A stretch of DNA of 64,000 bases from NCBI GenBank assembly GCA_016808115.1, contig JAEQBH010000136.1, forward strand, positions 496,001 through 560,000. The letters run 5' to 3'. The notes beneath the pieces are model-generated. The model saw only the letters and a program-made list of their open reading frames with translations, was not told the DNA's origin and did not search any database. Source of the stretch: Tetrastigma voinierianum. Lineage: Eukaryota; Streptophyta; Magnoliopsida; Vitales; Vitaceae. Shown here in pieces: positions 45,601 through 60,600 of this stretch (position 1 is its first letter; every line of letters begins with the position of its first letter). Made by a program: the position numbers and the translations under genes.

Positions 45601-48600
45601 TGCTCTCCCCTCTTTGGGGTGCAGCGAGTGCTCCCTTAATGGTCAATTACATTCTCTTAGGTTGTATAGCAGAAAAAAAAGTACAGTAGACTGCACCCTA
45701 ATGTGTATTTCGAATAATATGTAAGGAAAGAAACTGTGCATCTTTTGAGAATAAGGAGCAGTATGTGCTTAGACTAAAACATTCCTTCTTTTGTAATCTT
45801 TGGTCTTGGTCTAAGTTGTTTTCAGTTCCTAGTCCCATCTCTATAGTAGAGTTTGTGAACAGGTTGGGGTCATTTTGAGGACAGTGTTTCTATTGACCCT
45901 CATTTTCAGAAGCACCTTCAGTCGTATTTTTCTTTTTGATAGGTAAGTGTTTTTTTTTTTTCTTTTTCTTTCTTTTTTTTTTTTTTTGTCTGGATTCAAA
46001 CCTGGAACCTCCCCTAATTCCACCTCAACCCTTAACCACTTGAGCCCTGCCTCAAGGGCAAGCACCTTGCGGCGTATTTTGCATACATCTTGTGTCTTTA
46101 GGATGCTTTATAGGCATCTTTTGTTTTAATATAGTCTTCTTTACCGATAGAATTAAAAGAAAAAAAAAATTGAGTGGTAACAAAAACTGAAACCTACCAT
46201 AGGCACAAAAAGAGATTTCTTAGGTTTCTAGTAATGGGAGGTGTTAAGAGGTTTTCTCATTAGTTGAGGATTCTTTATTTGGCAAGAGACTTTCATCCTC
46301 TCTCAATTTCCTGGAAGCCTAGATGTTCCAATCTTGCGGCTGACTTGGCTCAGGGGATAGCTTGATCTCTCTCTTGAATGTTTTGCAGGAAAGGTCCTTA
46401 GAGGCTTTCTCACTGGTTGAGTATTCTTGCAGGTTTAGATCTTTCTAATCTTGGCTAAGATGGGAGCTAGATCTCCTGAGTGGTTGCAGGGGAGGTCCTA
46501 AGAAGCCATTTTTTTTTTTATTAAATATACCTTCCTCTCCATTCTTGGAGCCATAGATCTTTTCCACTAAATAACTACAATTTATTTCACTTTTACTAGG
46601 CTTTCCATTATAAGCTGGAAGAAATTGCCAGAACACATTTTGTGCAAGTATTTCTGAAAAATGACAAAAAGCCTCAAACAGGCTCCAGGTGAAAAATAGA
46701 CTTGAAGATGGTTATAAGACAGGAAGTTATATACACCAACAACCATCACGATTAGTAATTCTTGGACAATGCAAAGTGGACTTCCTCCAGTAAGTCAAAT
46801 CAAAGGTAATTTAAAGAAACAAGTAAATTTGGATACTTCACAAATTTTTTTTTTTTTTTGATCGGTAAAAGGCAATATATTGATAAAAAAACGAGCACAA
46901 GGCTCCCAAGGAGTAACACTAGAGCTATACAAAAAGGGAACCCAAAAACCCTTCCAAACTCACCTATACCCCTACTAAGGCAAAAAATCCACCAAAGAAT
47001 ATGTGTTATCAACACTATATAGTTTAACCCAGGCCCACAAGGTGCACAAAAAAGAGACTTTTATTCTGTGAATAGAGAGGGCCTTCCCCCTCAAAAGCCG
47101 CCCTATTCATTTCCTTCCATAAAGTTCAAAATAAACAAAGAGGGGCTGCCATCCAAACTCTTGCGTTTTTATCATCCTAACATCTTATAACCAAGATCTT
47201 TTTAGGTAGGTTATCAGTTTCTGTTTTTTCAATCATCAATTCACCCAAGAATATGCTTATAGAGAAGAGGCCAAAGTACTCAATACTTCATATTCAAACC
47301 TGTAAACTTGGAATGTGAACTGAAACCCAATCTGAAGTCTAACTTACACTCATCACTTCTGAAAGTAAGATAACTTACCTCTAAATCCTTAATTGCTTGC
47401 TCCCTTGAAACTTCTTTCTTTTGGCGGGATCGTTTGAGAAAGCCAATGCACAGGATTCCCTGAAAGTTATTATCACACATGATTACTTCATTTTACTAAC
47501 TGGAGAAATAGTTATGACTTAGTTGTTAGGCACAACAAACAAGAACAGAAATTTGCGAATTGTTATTTTTTAATAAGAAGAAATGTTCCTTATTTTATGA
47601 ACTGGCAAAATAGTTGAGAACTTAGTTGTTAGGCACAACAAACAAGAAAAGAAATTAAGGAATGGTTCTTTTTTTAATAAGAAGAAATGTTCCTTATTTT
47701 ACGAAGAAGAAATTTAGTTGAGAACATACTTTTTAGTTAATGAATTGTTCTTTTTTAATAAGAAGAAATGTTTTTTTCTTTTCTTATTCTTTTTTTAATG
47801 AGAAACCAAAGAATTTTACTAAAAAATCAAAATTGCAACTAGAAGGATGAGAGATCCTTCAAGAAGGCAAATCTGACAAGATTGCGGAGGATTCCCTGCA
47901 AGTATAACACATGGTTTACTTCATTTCGCTAACTGGAGAAATAGTTGAGAACTAAATTGTTAGGCACAACAAACAAGAAATTACCTTTTTTTTTCTTAAA
48001 GTAAGAAACTAAAAAATTATTCTTTTTTAATAAGAAGAAAAATTCCTTTCTTTTCTTGTTCCCTTTTTTTTTTCCCCTTAATGAGAAACCAAAGAATTTT
48101 GTTCAAATACAAAATTGCAACTAGAAGGATAAGAGATCCTTCAAGAAAGCAAATCTCACAAAATCCAAGAGGGCCAACACCAAAGGACAGAAATAGATCT
48201 TGAAACAAGATCTCCTGACTTAACTTAGGGATAATTGATGCTTCCCTGGCAGCTTACCGATATAACATAGATTAAACCACAGGCAAGGAGCATATAGCTA
48301 GCTATGTTTTGAAGAAGAATGAGATCCTTCCGCTTACTAGATTCATCAGGAAAAGCTCTTGTCATCACTGCAACACTGAAGAAAGCAAGTATTACTGTAA
48401 GAACCAAAATAAGAATGCTTTTGTGTGTCTGGGCATGCAATGCTTATGATCAAAGTTTCTATAAAACGCCAATAGTTCCAAAAAAGCTTAGGGCCCTAAC
48501 TTAAAAACAACATTGAATCAATCAGCTGTAGCTGTTATAACTGTCATCCTTTCTATCTGAAGTCTGGTTTTGAATGGCGTACAATCAGTCATGATACGTG

Positions 48601-51600
48601 CTTTAGTCTGTTTGTAAATATGGCAGTCCAAACACGATGCAACAACCCACTACCTCAAATTAAAAAATTTTTTGAAAAAATAATAACAGGTGAAATCAAT
48701 ATATCACTAGTCAGTGTTAGGTTGGATCTGGTTCGTGGGTACAGGAACCTCACCCAAAACTAAAACATTTTTTTGTGGGAGAGAAATTTTGTGAAGAGGT
48801 AAAATTCAGAGCTTTCCAATTAATATATGAGACATAAATATTAAAATTTAAAATATAATTATTGAAAATCTAAAATTCTATTGTAATCAATATTTAGTAG
48901 GATCTGAGTCTTGGTTGGGCATGGGAGCCTAAATCCAAAAACTAAGACAATTTTTAGGGAAGAAGTTTTATGAAGAGGCAAAATTGAAAACTTTTTTACT
49001 CATGTACAAGACATACAAAATCTGCAGCATTCCCCTACCAGCCCAATACTCCAACACCTGCAACATTTTGATTGAAATTTAGAATGAGATTACGTGCACA
49101 AGAACCTTATAACAAATAATGACAGTAACATAAATATGATAAGTTTACAGATTAGAAAGGTCTAGAATCAGTAATTTAGAAATTTTGACATGCCATGGCA
49201 TGTGAAGTGGACAACTGAAACACACATTTTTGTTGAGCAAATACGAAGAATGTATTAATAACAAAAGAAAGGAAACCCAGGGGCTACCAGAAAGTATACA
49301 GGAAGTAAATGAAGAGGAGCTAAAGGGGATACAAAGAGCAAAAAAAGAAAGGATAAAAAACTGCCCATCAACCCTTAGCTGTACCCAATAAACCTCATTT
49401 ACAGCTCATCCAAGTCAAAAGATCTAGCAAATAATTAGTTCCATCCCCAAAGCAAAGGTTTGACCACAACTATAGATTACAAAGAAAAGAGGATTTCATT
49501 CTATCAATTGATGAAGCCTCATCATCAAACACGATTCTGTCCAACGTAAGCACCTTGCCCCAACTAGTTTCCCAAGAAAAAAAACCCACCTTAGTGAAGA
49601 CCCAATGGCTCCAAATGGACCGAGAGAGGAAAAAATAAAATAAACTTCACACAAAAATACCACATTGTTTGCCTCTCTCAAAATAAGCTTATTCTCCTAG
49701 CTAGGGGTCACTCGCTTGCCTTGAAGACCTTGAAGGAATCTCGCCACCTCCTCCACTTCCCAATTATTGAAGGGTCTTGAGAAGCAAGAGGGACCTCCCC
49801 ACCTGATGCACGGTTGGGACCATGATGGATGATCCAGAAGTTTAGGTAAGTCAAAATATGGGTTTCTTGGGTGGATTTTTCTTGGGCCCGAATAGGTTAT
49901 GGGCCAATTTTGGAGATTTTCTAAATTCCAAGAAAGGTGAATTTATGGTATATAAGGGGAAAAGGGGTATTTAGGAAGGTTTTAGTAGTATGAAACAAGA
50001 TTTGGAAAGTTTTGGGTTGAGGTTGAAAATTTGGTTATGGAAAGTTTAAAGAAAAGATGAGATGGTGAGGAGAGTAGAGTTTGCACAAGAGTGGTTACTT
50101 ACCGGTTTAATGAAACGATCCACACAAGATCGATGATGGAGTGAAGGCGCCACAATCAGCTATGGGCCCAGTTTGATTGATAAAGTAGGACAAGACTTCA
50201 CCACGAATCCACGAGGTATGAGAAGCCACGAACCTGGAGTCCCCCCCAGGAATCCTTGAGATAGAGAACAGAGAGAACTCTTAAAGAAATGCGAAAATAT
50301 TATTAAACTTGAGCCCGATTTTCAAAAGACTACATTAGGGTGTATATATAGCCCCATACTTTTTCTAAATCAAAAAAGCAACTTCTACTTTAACTAGGAA
50401 AGAAACTTTCTAAATTACAAAAACATTCTACTTTAACTAGGAAAAGAAACCACAAATTACAAACAACTCCCTAAAAGAAAACTTTCTAAAATAAATAAAA
50501 CAAATCTTCCTAAAATAAATAAAGCAGAACTTTCTAAAATTAATATGTGCTCCACATCGGGGTTTGTCGAGTCGGCCGCGTTTTTGCCTTCAGGCCCCAG
50601 TGGGGTCCCAGGAGTTTTCACAGCATGTATTCAATGCGTCTTGACCTCCCCAGTCAATTCTTGATAATTAGGGCTGAATTCCCAATGTTTGGTGTGTTTG
50701 CGGATGCTCCTGCATCAAACCCCTATAGTTGGGAAAAAAGACTTGTCCTCAAGTCTTCACCATGATAAGGCCTCAAATCCTTAACCTTGAATGTAGGCAA
50801 GATATTGCAGTCACTGGACAATTTAACCTTGTAAGCATTCTTTATGATCTTCTTAATAATCTTGGAAGAACCATCTATTCTTGTGCACAACTTGGAACAC
50901 CTCTTTTTTTTTTTTTGGATAAATAGGAACACCTCTCTTTTATCATGTGTAATCGAATCCATCCTCCTGGATCAAATACCAGTCGCTGATAACCTTCATA
51001 TGCTTGTCTTTCATATTGTTCCACTCTTTGCCCTTTGTTGAATCTTGCTTCCTCATGAATAAAAATGTTGTTGAAAGCTTGGCGAAATCAAAACACATAC
51101 TCAAGATCCATCTTTTCATGCACCAACATAGTGGGAACCACATAGGAAGTTTCCACTCTCTGCCATGAAGCCCCCTTTGTCAGAAAATTATCAGCATGTT
51201 TAAACTCTTCATGCTCCATAGGGCTCTTCATAGAGCTAACTTATTAGGAAAAACCAAACTGGTATGAGATACATTTGATGTTGAATATCCTCATGGGTGG
51301 AAAACACGTGTGGTATTTCTTCGGGGCATTACATCGGCAAATTACATAATGTGATTTTGCTTCTAGTGAGAATTCCTTTTCACTTTGGCTTCTTCAACAA
51401 CCAAAGTAAGTCGCATACGAAACATCTTTGATTTCTAAATCAAATTGTGATGATGAACTCTTCTCCTCATCTTCTTGGATATGGTTAGATTAGACTACTT
51501 CTTCAACATCCAACTTATATTTTGACAGTAGTGATTTTTTCTCATCGTCTTCTTGGGCGTAGTTAGATTCAATCACTTGTTCAACATCTTCTTCCTTGGC

Positions 51601-54600
51601 TTCATCTTCTCAGAAATTAAAGCCAGCGCTTTTGGTGGACATTGAATCAATATGCCCCTGACCCTTGGCACATAAAACCGTCTTTGACTTAGAAGCCCGA
51701 TTCTTGTAGTGCCGCTCTTTGCTTGAGTGTGGGTAGTTTTAGTACCACTAGGATTCAAAATTAGAACCCTCAAACAAACCCTTCATTAGCCACACTCTTA
51801 GTTGTAGTAGAGTTTCCATACTTTTTTTTTAATTGACAACTTCAAAGCAAGTTTCATCACATCTTGAAGACTATTATATGGTTGCGAAAAATAACTCTAG
51901 CAATACGGATCTCAAACCGGCAATGTAGTGGGCTATGGAGTACGCTCCTGACCTCTTGCAAGTCTCCTTTGATCATCAAATTTTCAAACTGTTGAATACT
52001 CCTCCCTGAGTCGAGATGCAAGCTACACTTCAAATTCTGAATTTTGAGGTAGATGTCTTGGCGAGTTAAAGGGAAGGTACTTATTTTTAGTTCTTTCTTC
52101 ATGCTTTCCCCGAGTTTGAATCTTCTTTACCATCTCTTTCCGTTGTCTCTTCATGTTTTCCACGAATAGAAGCATTCTTGCACATCTTTGTAGCCTGACT
52201 TCACTTTTGCGTTCGGGGGAATCATAATACTCAAAGACATGCTCCACCATATTAAGCCAATCCAAAATTCATCAGGGATCCATCCTTCGCCAATTAGGAA
52301 TGTTAAATTTTGGATTGAATCTAAAGCCTTCATCATAGTTACCATGCCTCTTATAGTAATCTTCATTACGGTAGTAGCAATCATACCTCCCGCTGATAAT
52401 CATAGTCTCGTACATACATACCTTTAGCTTTCTTATTTGAGAAGCGTTCAAGTTGACAAATTTGCAAAACTCTTCATAAAAATCATATTTTCCTCCTTGG
52501 CTGAGTGAAACGACTCAAGCTAGGTATCACCAGAGATCTTGTCTCTAGCATCAAACACAGTTTAGTTTATGATCAGCCATCGATCCATGAAGACTCGATA
52601 CCACTTTGATCTGAGTTGGGATGGGTGATGGATGATCCAGTTTAGGTAAGTCAAAATATGGGTTTGGGAGTAGTTTTCTTGGGCTAGTAAGGTTATGGGC
52701 GAATTTTGGGAGATTTTCTAAGTTAAGAAAGGTGAATTTACTTATGGTATATAAGGGAAAAGGGGTATTTGGAAGGTTTTCGTAGTATGGAACAAGATTT
52801 TGAAAGTTTTGGGTTGAGGTTGAAAATTTGGTTATGGAAAGTTTAAATAAAAGATGAGATGGTGAGGAGAGTAGAGTTTGCCGCGAGTGGTTGCTAGGTT
52901 TAATGAAGCGATCCACCTGAGATCGATGATGGAGTGAAGCGCCCGCGATCAACTATGGACCGGGTTGATTGATAAATGGACAAGACCGCGCGAGGTGATA
53001 TGAGAAGCGCGAACTCGTCCCCGAGGAATCCACCGAGATAAAGAGAGCAAGAGAGAACTCTTAAAGAAATCTGAAAATAGTAAACTTGATGATTTTCAAA
53101 AGACTACATTAGGGAGTATATATATAGCCTACTTAGCTCTAAATCAAAAGCAACTTCTACTTTAACTAGGAAAAACTTTCTAAATTACAAAAAGCAGCTT
53201 CTACTTTAAGCTAGGAAAAGAAACTTTCTAAATTACAAATGACTCTAAAAGAAAACTTTCTAAAATAAATAAAGCAAATCTTCCTAAAATAAATAGCGAA
53301 CTTTCTAAAATTAATATAGCGACTCCGCATCAAGGTTTGTCGAGTCGACCACGTTTTTTTGCCTTCCCGAGGCCCCGAATGAGGTCGAAAAGGAGTTTTC
53401 ACATGTATTCAATGCGTCTTGACCTCCCCGTCAATTCTTGTAGTGAAATTTTGAATTCCCAATGTTTGGTGTGTTTACAAATGCTCCTGCATCACCACCC
53501 CCTTGTACCATCTCAAACATCCGCCAGCAAAGCCTCCTTGTGTATAGTGAAAGTAAACCAAGAGGGGAAGAAGAGCTCAAAGCCTCCTCTCCGCACCAAA
53601 AATCCGTCCAAAAGCACACCCTTCTTCCATTCCCAGTAAAGAGAACATCACGATTAAAATTCACAGTCTTGATTCATACGTATTTTCCTTCCAATGACTA
53701 CTCCCAACGACCTCTAACATCTCGTGTGCATTGACCCCTATGTTCTCCCCGAGCCTTCCCTCTCTTGATTACTTTCCTCCAAAGATAGTCCCTCTCATTA
53801 GCAAAATGTCAACTCCACTAGCAAAGAAGCTCCCTATTTAGCTTGGAAAGGCTTCTTATACCAAGGTCCCATTTCTTCTTTTCATCACAATGTTGCCCAA
53901 TTGACAAGATGGGGTTTTTTCTCTAGAGCTCTCCCACCCCAAAGGAAGTCCCTTTGAATCTACTCCAACATCAACCTCACCACCTTGGGCAAACAAAGAA
54001 AAGACATAAAACAAATGGAATGCTTGGGAGTGTACTCCGGATGAGGGTGATCCTCCCCCTCCCACCACCCCCCTTGGAGATATATTATCTCTTCTACCCT
54101 GACAACCTCTTTTGGAACCTCTCCTCAACGGAGTCCCAAACCACACAAAATTATGTAACGCCCCCAAAGGAAGGCCCAAATAAGAGGAAGGGAGAGTCCC
54201 AACCTTGCAACCTAACTCAAGAGCCAAAGCCTCAGCATTTTCAATCCTCCCAATTAGAAAAATCTTGTTTTTACTTAGGTTGATACTCACCCCCAAAAGT
54301 GCCTCAAACCACATCAATAACCAGCTGAGGAAAGCTAGATGATCATGATTCGCTTCATAAAATAGTAAGGTATCATCTGCATACAATAAATGAGAAATGA
54401 CCAACCCCTCATTCCCCCTACCACCAACCCTTCATCTGGCAATGAAGCTCCGTTCCACAGCTCTATCAATAAGGCGCCTCAAAGCCTCCATCCCAATCAC
54501 GAAAAGATAGGGTTCCCCTTGTTTCAAACCCCTAAAACTCTTGAAAAAACCCGTGGGTGTCCCATTAACTAAGACAAAAACAGATGCTGTTGAAATGCAT

Positions 54601-57600
54601 CGTTTTATCCAATTTAGCCACTTGCAACTTTAACCCATCCTCTCCACCACAAGGAGAACAAAATTCCAGTTGATGTGGTCATATGCTTTTTCGATGTCAA
54701 GTTGGCATAACAGTCCGCTCTCCTTTCTCCTCGACATTGAGTCCATTACCTCATTAGCAATTAAAGCTGCATCTAAAATCAGCTTTCCCTCCAAAAAGGT
54801 GTTCTGTGAAGAAGAAACCACCTATCCCACCACTTTCTTCAGCCTATTAGCAAGCCCCTTTGCTAAGATTTTATACAAACCACCCACCAAATTGATTGGC
54901 CTGTAATCTTTGAGGTCCTCCTCATTACCTTTTTTAGGAACCAACACCAAGAAAGTGGCATCCGGGCTGCTAACAAACTTTTCCTGCTCATGAAATTCCT
55001 TGGAAAAGCCCATAACTTCATCCTTCACGAGTCTCATTGAAGTGCCAAAAAGAGATTGGAAACCCATCAAGGCCCGGGGCTTTATCCCCATTTAAACCCG
55101 AGACTACTGCATAGACCTCTTGGCTGTGAAACCTTCTTCTAGCTTGTCTGTTGCTTCATCCCCCAATTTCTTTGAAAGAAAGGCCCGGAAGGATGTATTA
55201 AATATAGGGATACAAAACATCAATAATATTTTTTTTTTTGTCCTTTTTAAAAGGCAGAAATGAAGGATGTATTAAATAGTGGATAAAAAGTAAATGAGAA
55301 GGTTGAGGGACCTCCCACAATATATGAAACAACACTAGCCATTAAGAATCCAATATGACAAGCTTTTACCTGGAAGGTCAGATACAACAGCTACAAACTG
55401 TTTATAATTATAACTGAAGAAAAAGATATTTTAGAGGGAAGTTACCAAGAGCCACTTTAGTGTCTTCCTTTCAAGGGTAAGCTTTAAAGGTTAGGCCTTT
55501 TAAAGGTAAGCTTTAGAGGTAACTAGAATGGCATAGAGGACATATTACACAACACAGAATCTCACTTGTATCACAGCACTATAGGTGATGAATCCATCCT
55601 ATCCTATAAATAAATAAACAAATAATATCCACATGGTTGGTACTCTTATTTTTTATTAAGAAAAAAATTGCTTCCCCCATGGAACAACTTGATTCTTCTG
55701 CCTCCTTAGCAAAAATTTAATTAGAAAACCCAAAGAAGAAAAGGTTGCTTTTTGTGATTAATATTATCTTCATGTGAGCCCAGGGACCTTCACTCCATTC
55801 AGTCCAAGAATTGAGAATTGAACATAATAGGAGCATAGTATTGGTTTTAATACATGGAAGCAGAACGAAATTTAGCCTTCCCTCAAAAGGAAATACTTAC
55901 TTAATTGAAGAGTTAATCTTATAGAATTAACAATGCAATCATGCTCAAGTGTTGCATTGACTCAACAATGACCATGTTCCAGTTCGACGGAAGATCATAT
56001 CAACTAGTTAAGTTCATTGAAGTGAGACATTGGGATATCCTATTTGCAGTAAATGTTTCTCCTTCAATGTGAAATGAACCTTTTGACCTTGTATAGGGCA
56101 TCATTTTAGGACTTGTTGCAATAAGATGTTTTAACTTTCCTTTTTATTATTGAAGTTCATTTTCCCATTGTGACTCCGTTACATGGAATGGAGTTAGTGC
56201 CCTCAAATTTCAAATTTCTTTGTGGGGTTTGGGTTTATCTTCTTGTACCCCCTTGAGTCACTATTTTGGCAAATCTTGCTACTTTAACATAGTCTCCCTT
56301 ATACAAAAATAAAAAATATAAAAAAAAACCCCTTTCAAATCCATAGGGAAGGTTTAAGATTGGATTCCTAACAATAGAAATATGTCACCTAGAAAAAGGC
56401 AAAAAAAGTATAAGTTTATAGATTGAGGTAAAAAAAAATTTTGATAGGCAAACAAAAGCAATTTATAAAAACAAAAATTATGGGAGTCAAGGCGACTACC
56501 CCGGAGTATACAAGGGAAGAATCGGGGAGAGAGCCAAGCCTAAACAAAGGAAAGGGATAGCGAAAACCTACCACCCCACAAACAACGCCCTAGAGAATGC
56601 ACAAAAGAATTGTTACAAAAGAAAGGTCCTCATTAGCAATTAACCCATTGAAGGCAACGAACTAATGAAGGCAGTTTCTTTATCAACAAAAAAGGGGGTA
56701 TCATCAAAAACCACCCAATTTCTTTCCATCCAAATAGCCCAAAGAAGGCTTGTAGAAGCAACCATCCACAGATTCCTTGAATTCTTTCTAATAGGGAAGA
56801 GGGTCCAGCCCATGAGGAAATTCTTTTACTAGACGAGGGCAAGCCCAATCCAAACCAAGGATAAGAGATGGTATTACATGACACGATCGAAGAGCGATGA
56901 ATCGAAGATGCTCCGGCTTCTCTTGCCAAAGCTTTTCACACAAAGGGCACTATTGGCGGTAGAAAGCTCCTCTTCTTAAAATTTGCTACGTGGTTAACCT
57001 TTTTTCCCCCTGAGGCTTCCCATGTAAAGAACCCAACTTTTGGAGGGGACCTGGCTTGTTCCGCATGATAGCTGTGGAGCACGAAATCAGAGAGTTCCAC
57101 CCCTGTTTGTAAATCTTCTTTACCAAATGATCTTCCAACCATGTCCTTTTCCGGCAAATTGACTTTTATTGTTGATTGTGCCTATGAAATGACCCGAATG
57201 ATAACCAATTCCCAATCATTAAAAGGCTGTACAAATTTTGGATTCCAAGCACCTTCCCCCACCCCAGTAGGGGTTCCAAACCTTGATTGCCAGCACCTTC
57301 GAATCAACGAGAGATAGAGAGGGAAAGTCACTCTTAGAGTTCTCCCCACGAAACATCCTCGAAATCTAATTCTTCTACCATCACCTGAGGAAAAAGCGAC
57401 AATCTTGCTTCAAGCGATTCAGCTCTTTCACTTATGTCTCTCGAACCCGACCGGCTTCCCCTCGGGTTCTTAGTAAACCACCCACCAACTTTTGTATCAT
57501 ATTTCAGCCTGATTATAATATTCCAAGGGGAATCTTCCTCCACGGCAAATCTCCAAAGCCACTTTCTGAGGAGAGCCCTATTCATAGTGGAAAGGCTACG

Positions 57601-60600
57601 AATACCCAACCCTCCTTTCTCTTTACTTGAACAAGCAGTATTCCAATTGATCAGGTGGATTTTCCTCTCCAAATTATCACCGCCCCAAAGGGAGTCCCTT
57701 TGGATTTTCTCCAGTCTTGCCTTCACACCCTTAGGCATGCGAAACAAAGACATAATGTAGATAGGGTACTTCTTATAAGGGTAAGTCTACCTCCTTTTGA
57801 GATATATTGCCTCTTGAAGGGCTGACTTGAATTTTTCTTGACCACCTCCCGAGGCTTGGTGGGCGTTATGGCGCATCCGCAAGGGAGGCGGATAGGTAGT
57901 AGGCAAGTCCCCATCTTGCACACACCGAGAACGGATCATCTAGAAGTCTAGCGTTTCCCAGAAACATAATAGAGCTCTTTTCCAAATTTATTTTCAAACC
58001 AAAGAGAGCTTCGAACCACAATAAAATCAAGCGAGGTATACGATTGCTCTTCGGTGCTACAAAAACGAGTGTCATCTGCCGAACAAAATGGGTGATGCGC
58101 TCCATTCCCACCATTCCTTCAATAACCTTAAAGCCCAGGGCGAATGACCCCCAGACGGCCGGTGTCAATCGGCGGAGAAAAGCTTCCATTCCAAGCACAA
58201 ATAAATAAGGGGAGAGGGGGTCTCCCTGCCTCAAACCCTTAGAGCTTCTAAAGAATCCCATTGGACTTCCATTGAAAAGGATTGAGAAGGAAGCAGTGGA
58301 AATGCACCATCTAATCCAGCTGACCCATTTACAGCCAAATCCGATCTTTTGTAGGACCGAGATGATAAAATTCCAACTTATCTAATCATAGGCTTTTAGA
58401 TGTCAACACACGGAGGATACGTCTTTCCTTTTTTCTCATCAAAGGGAGTCTATCACTTCATTGCGCTATTAAAGAGGCATCAAAATACGCCTACCTTCCA
58501 CGAAAGCATCTTTGACTTTGTTAACAAGCGCGTAACCCTTTTTAGCCTATTAGCAAGGACTTTTGCCAATAATTTGCATAGGCTGCCTACCAAACTAATA
58601 GGCCTGAAGTCCTTGAAGTCCTCAGCTCCACTTTTCTTCGGCACCATAAAATCAATTCAAATATCCAATATCATCAATTTGATATTGTTAGAGCACAAAT
58701 GAAATAGATCAATTTCTAATATCCCATATATTCAGGTTTCATTGGCTTAATTTTTTTTTATCGATAAGAAGCAAATATGTTGAGAAAGAAAGAACCAAAA
58801 GGTTCCAAAAGCAATAGATTGGGAGAGGAAGAATAGATTTGCTAAGTCTCAAATCATATGATCTTTGGATGCATTTGAAGAGAAATAATGCTCCTTTTTT
58901 TTCCTCTCATTTGATTGATAGATTGAAGTTGGAGGAAATGATACTCAAAAGTGTTCTATGATGGTTTTTCTTTCTTTCTTTCTTTATTCATTTATTTATT
59001 ACTCCACTTCTTTTCTTTTTAACTACTCTGTTTGGTTGTTCCTTATTATACTACTCTCATCCATTAGAGCTGCTCCCTTTTCACACTTTAAACATACATT
59101 ACTTATAATCTCCCACAAAAATAAAAATAAAAACGGAAAGAAAAAGAAGAGAAGAAATGAAGCAAGATGTAGCATGTATGATTTCAAGTCATTTATCTAA
59201 TTTCTTTTGACCTCTATGTTTATTATCTTTTGAAATAAATTTAAATTTTTTATTTTGATCGATAAAAGCAATGCATTGATCAAAAAGGAGGGGCCATGAC
59301 CTACGAAAAGTATACTAGAGTCTGAAAAGGAGAATGAGCGGAGGAACAAGGAGAACCAAAGAGAGAACAAAACCAGTGACCCATACATACCTTTCGTTTG
59401 CCTCACGGACCCTAGCCCGAGTAAAATCGAAAGAACATGTGTTATCCACACTATACAAGCAAGCCAAAGACCATAAGTTACTCAAAAAAGTGACTTTCAT
59501 CCTATTCGCCCCGAACCGTTATAAAAACCCGCTTGTTTCTTTGAGCCACCAAGGAAGCCATAGCGTTCAAAAATAAGCGAGGGCGGCGAATTTTACGTGT
59601 CTTGCCAATAGGTCCTTGCGAGAGGAGGCACACTGCATTGTCAGCGGAAAACCCACAGTAATTAAAAATTTCAACAACAAGATATCCCAAAGCTGTCTGA
59701 CACTATGACAATGTAACAACGAATGGCCAATGGACTCCTCCTCACATTAAAAACACCTATTACCAAAACCTTATCCCCTTCGTTTTAGTTGATCTAAAGT
59801 CAAAACCTTTCCCCAGGAAGCTTCCCAGGTGAAAAAGCCTACCCTGGGGGAACAATAGGGTTCCACATAGACCTATAAGGGAAGGTAGTGGCAGGGGACT
59901 ACTCTAACATCCTATACATGAGCTTCACAGAAAAGATATCTGCCTTAGGGCTCTTCAAAATGAGATGATCTTCTTGGTGAGGGCTGATCCTCTTCTTGTA
60001 GAGAGTATAAAGGAACCTTCCCAACTCCTACACCTCCCAATCATTAAGAGACCTTGAAAAGATTGGAGACCACCCCCCTCCCCATCTAGAGCTATCCCAA
60101 ACATCCGCTATTCTATCATCTTTGCACATGGTTACATATGGATCTAAACAATGGAATCCTGTAGTTCTTAAAATTTTCTATAGCGCACTTGGGCAGCAAC
60201 TCTTTATATTTTCCACTATATCAAACCTTCTGTATTATCTTTTCCATTAATATATAATTAAATTCAGTGTTCTTAATTGGGAAAAGCCCTTTAAATAGTC
60301 AAGAAAGGGAAGGAAAGACATAAATAACTACAGCGGGATTAGCAGATGCTAGTTAGAGTGGGTATGAGGCAGGCAGGCCATTTGCTGGGCTATAGGTTAA
60401 AACGGGCTAGGCTAATATGACCAATTTCTATTGAGGAGCTGGTTTTCGAACTGGCCCGTGGATTCTGAGGCGAAGCCATAAAAATGTAAAAATTAAATTT
60501 TAAATTTATCATTCTTGAGAATAAAAATATATAATAACAATTAATATATAAAATGATTGAGTCTAAAGCAATATAATAATAATAAACAAACTTAAATAAA

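Noticed and set aside
52551..52952. Minus-strand ORF of 133 codons
   Set aside because: Most of it lies within the gypsy LTR and primer-binding region; only its last residues overlap the gag start.
56432..58700. LINE as a possible active element
   Set aside because: The catalytic YADD is altered and frames are broken throughout.
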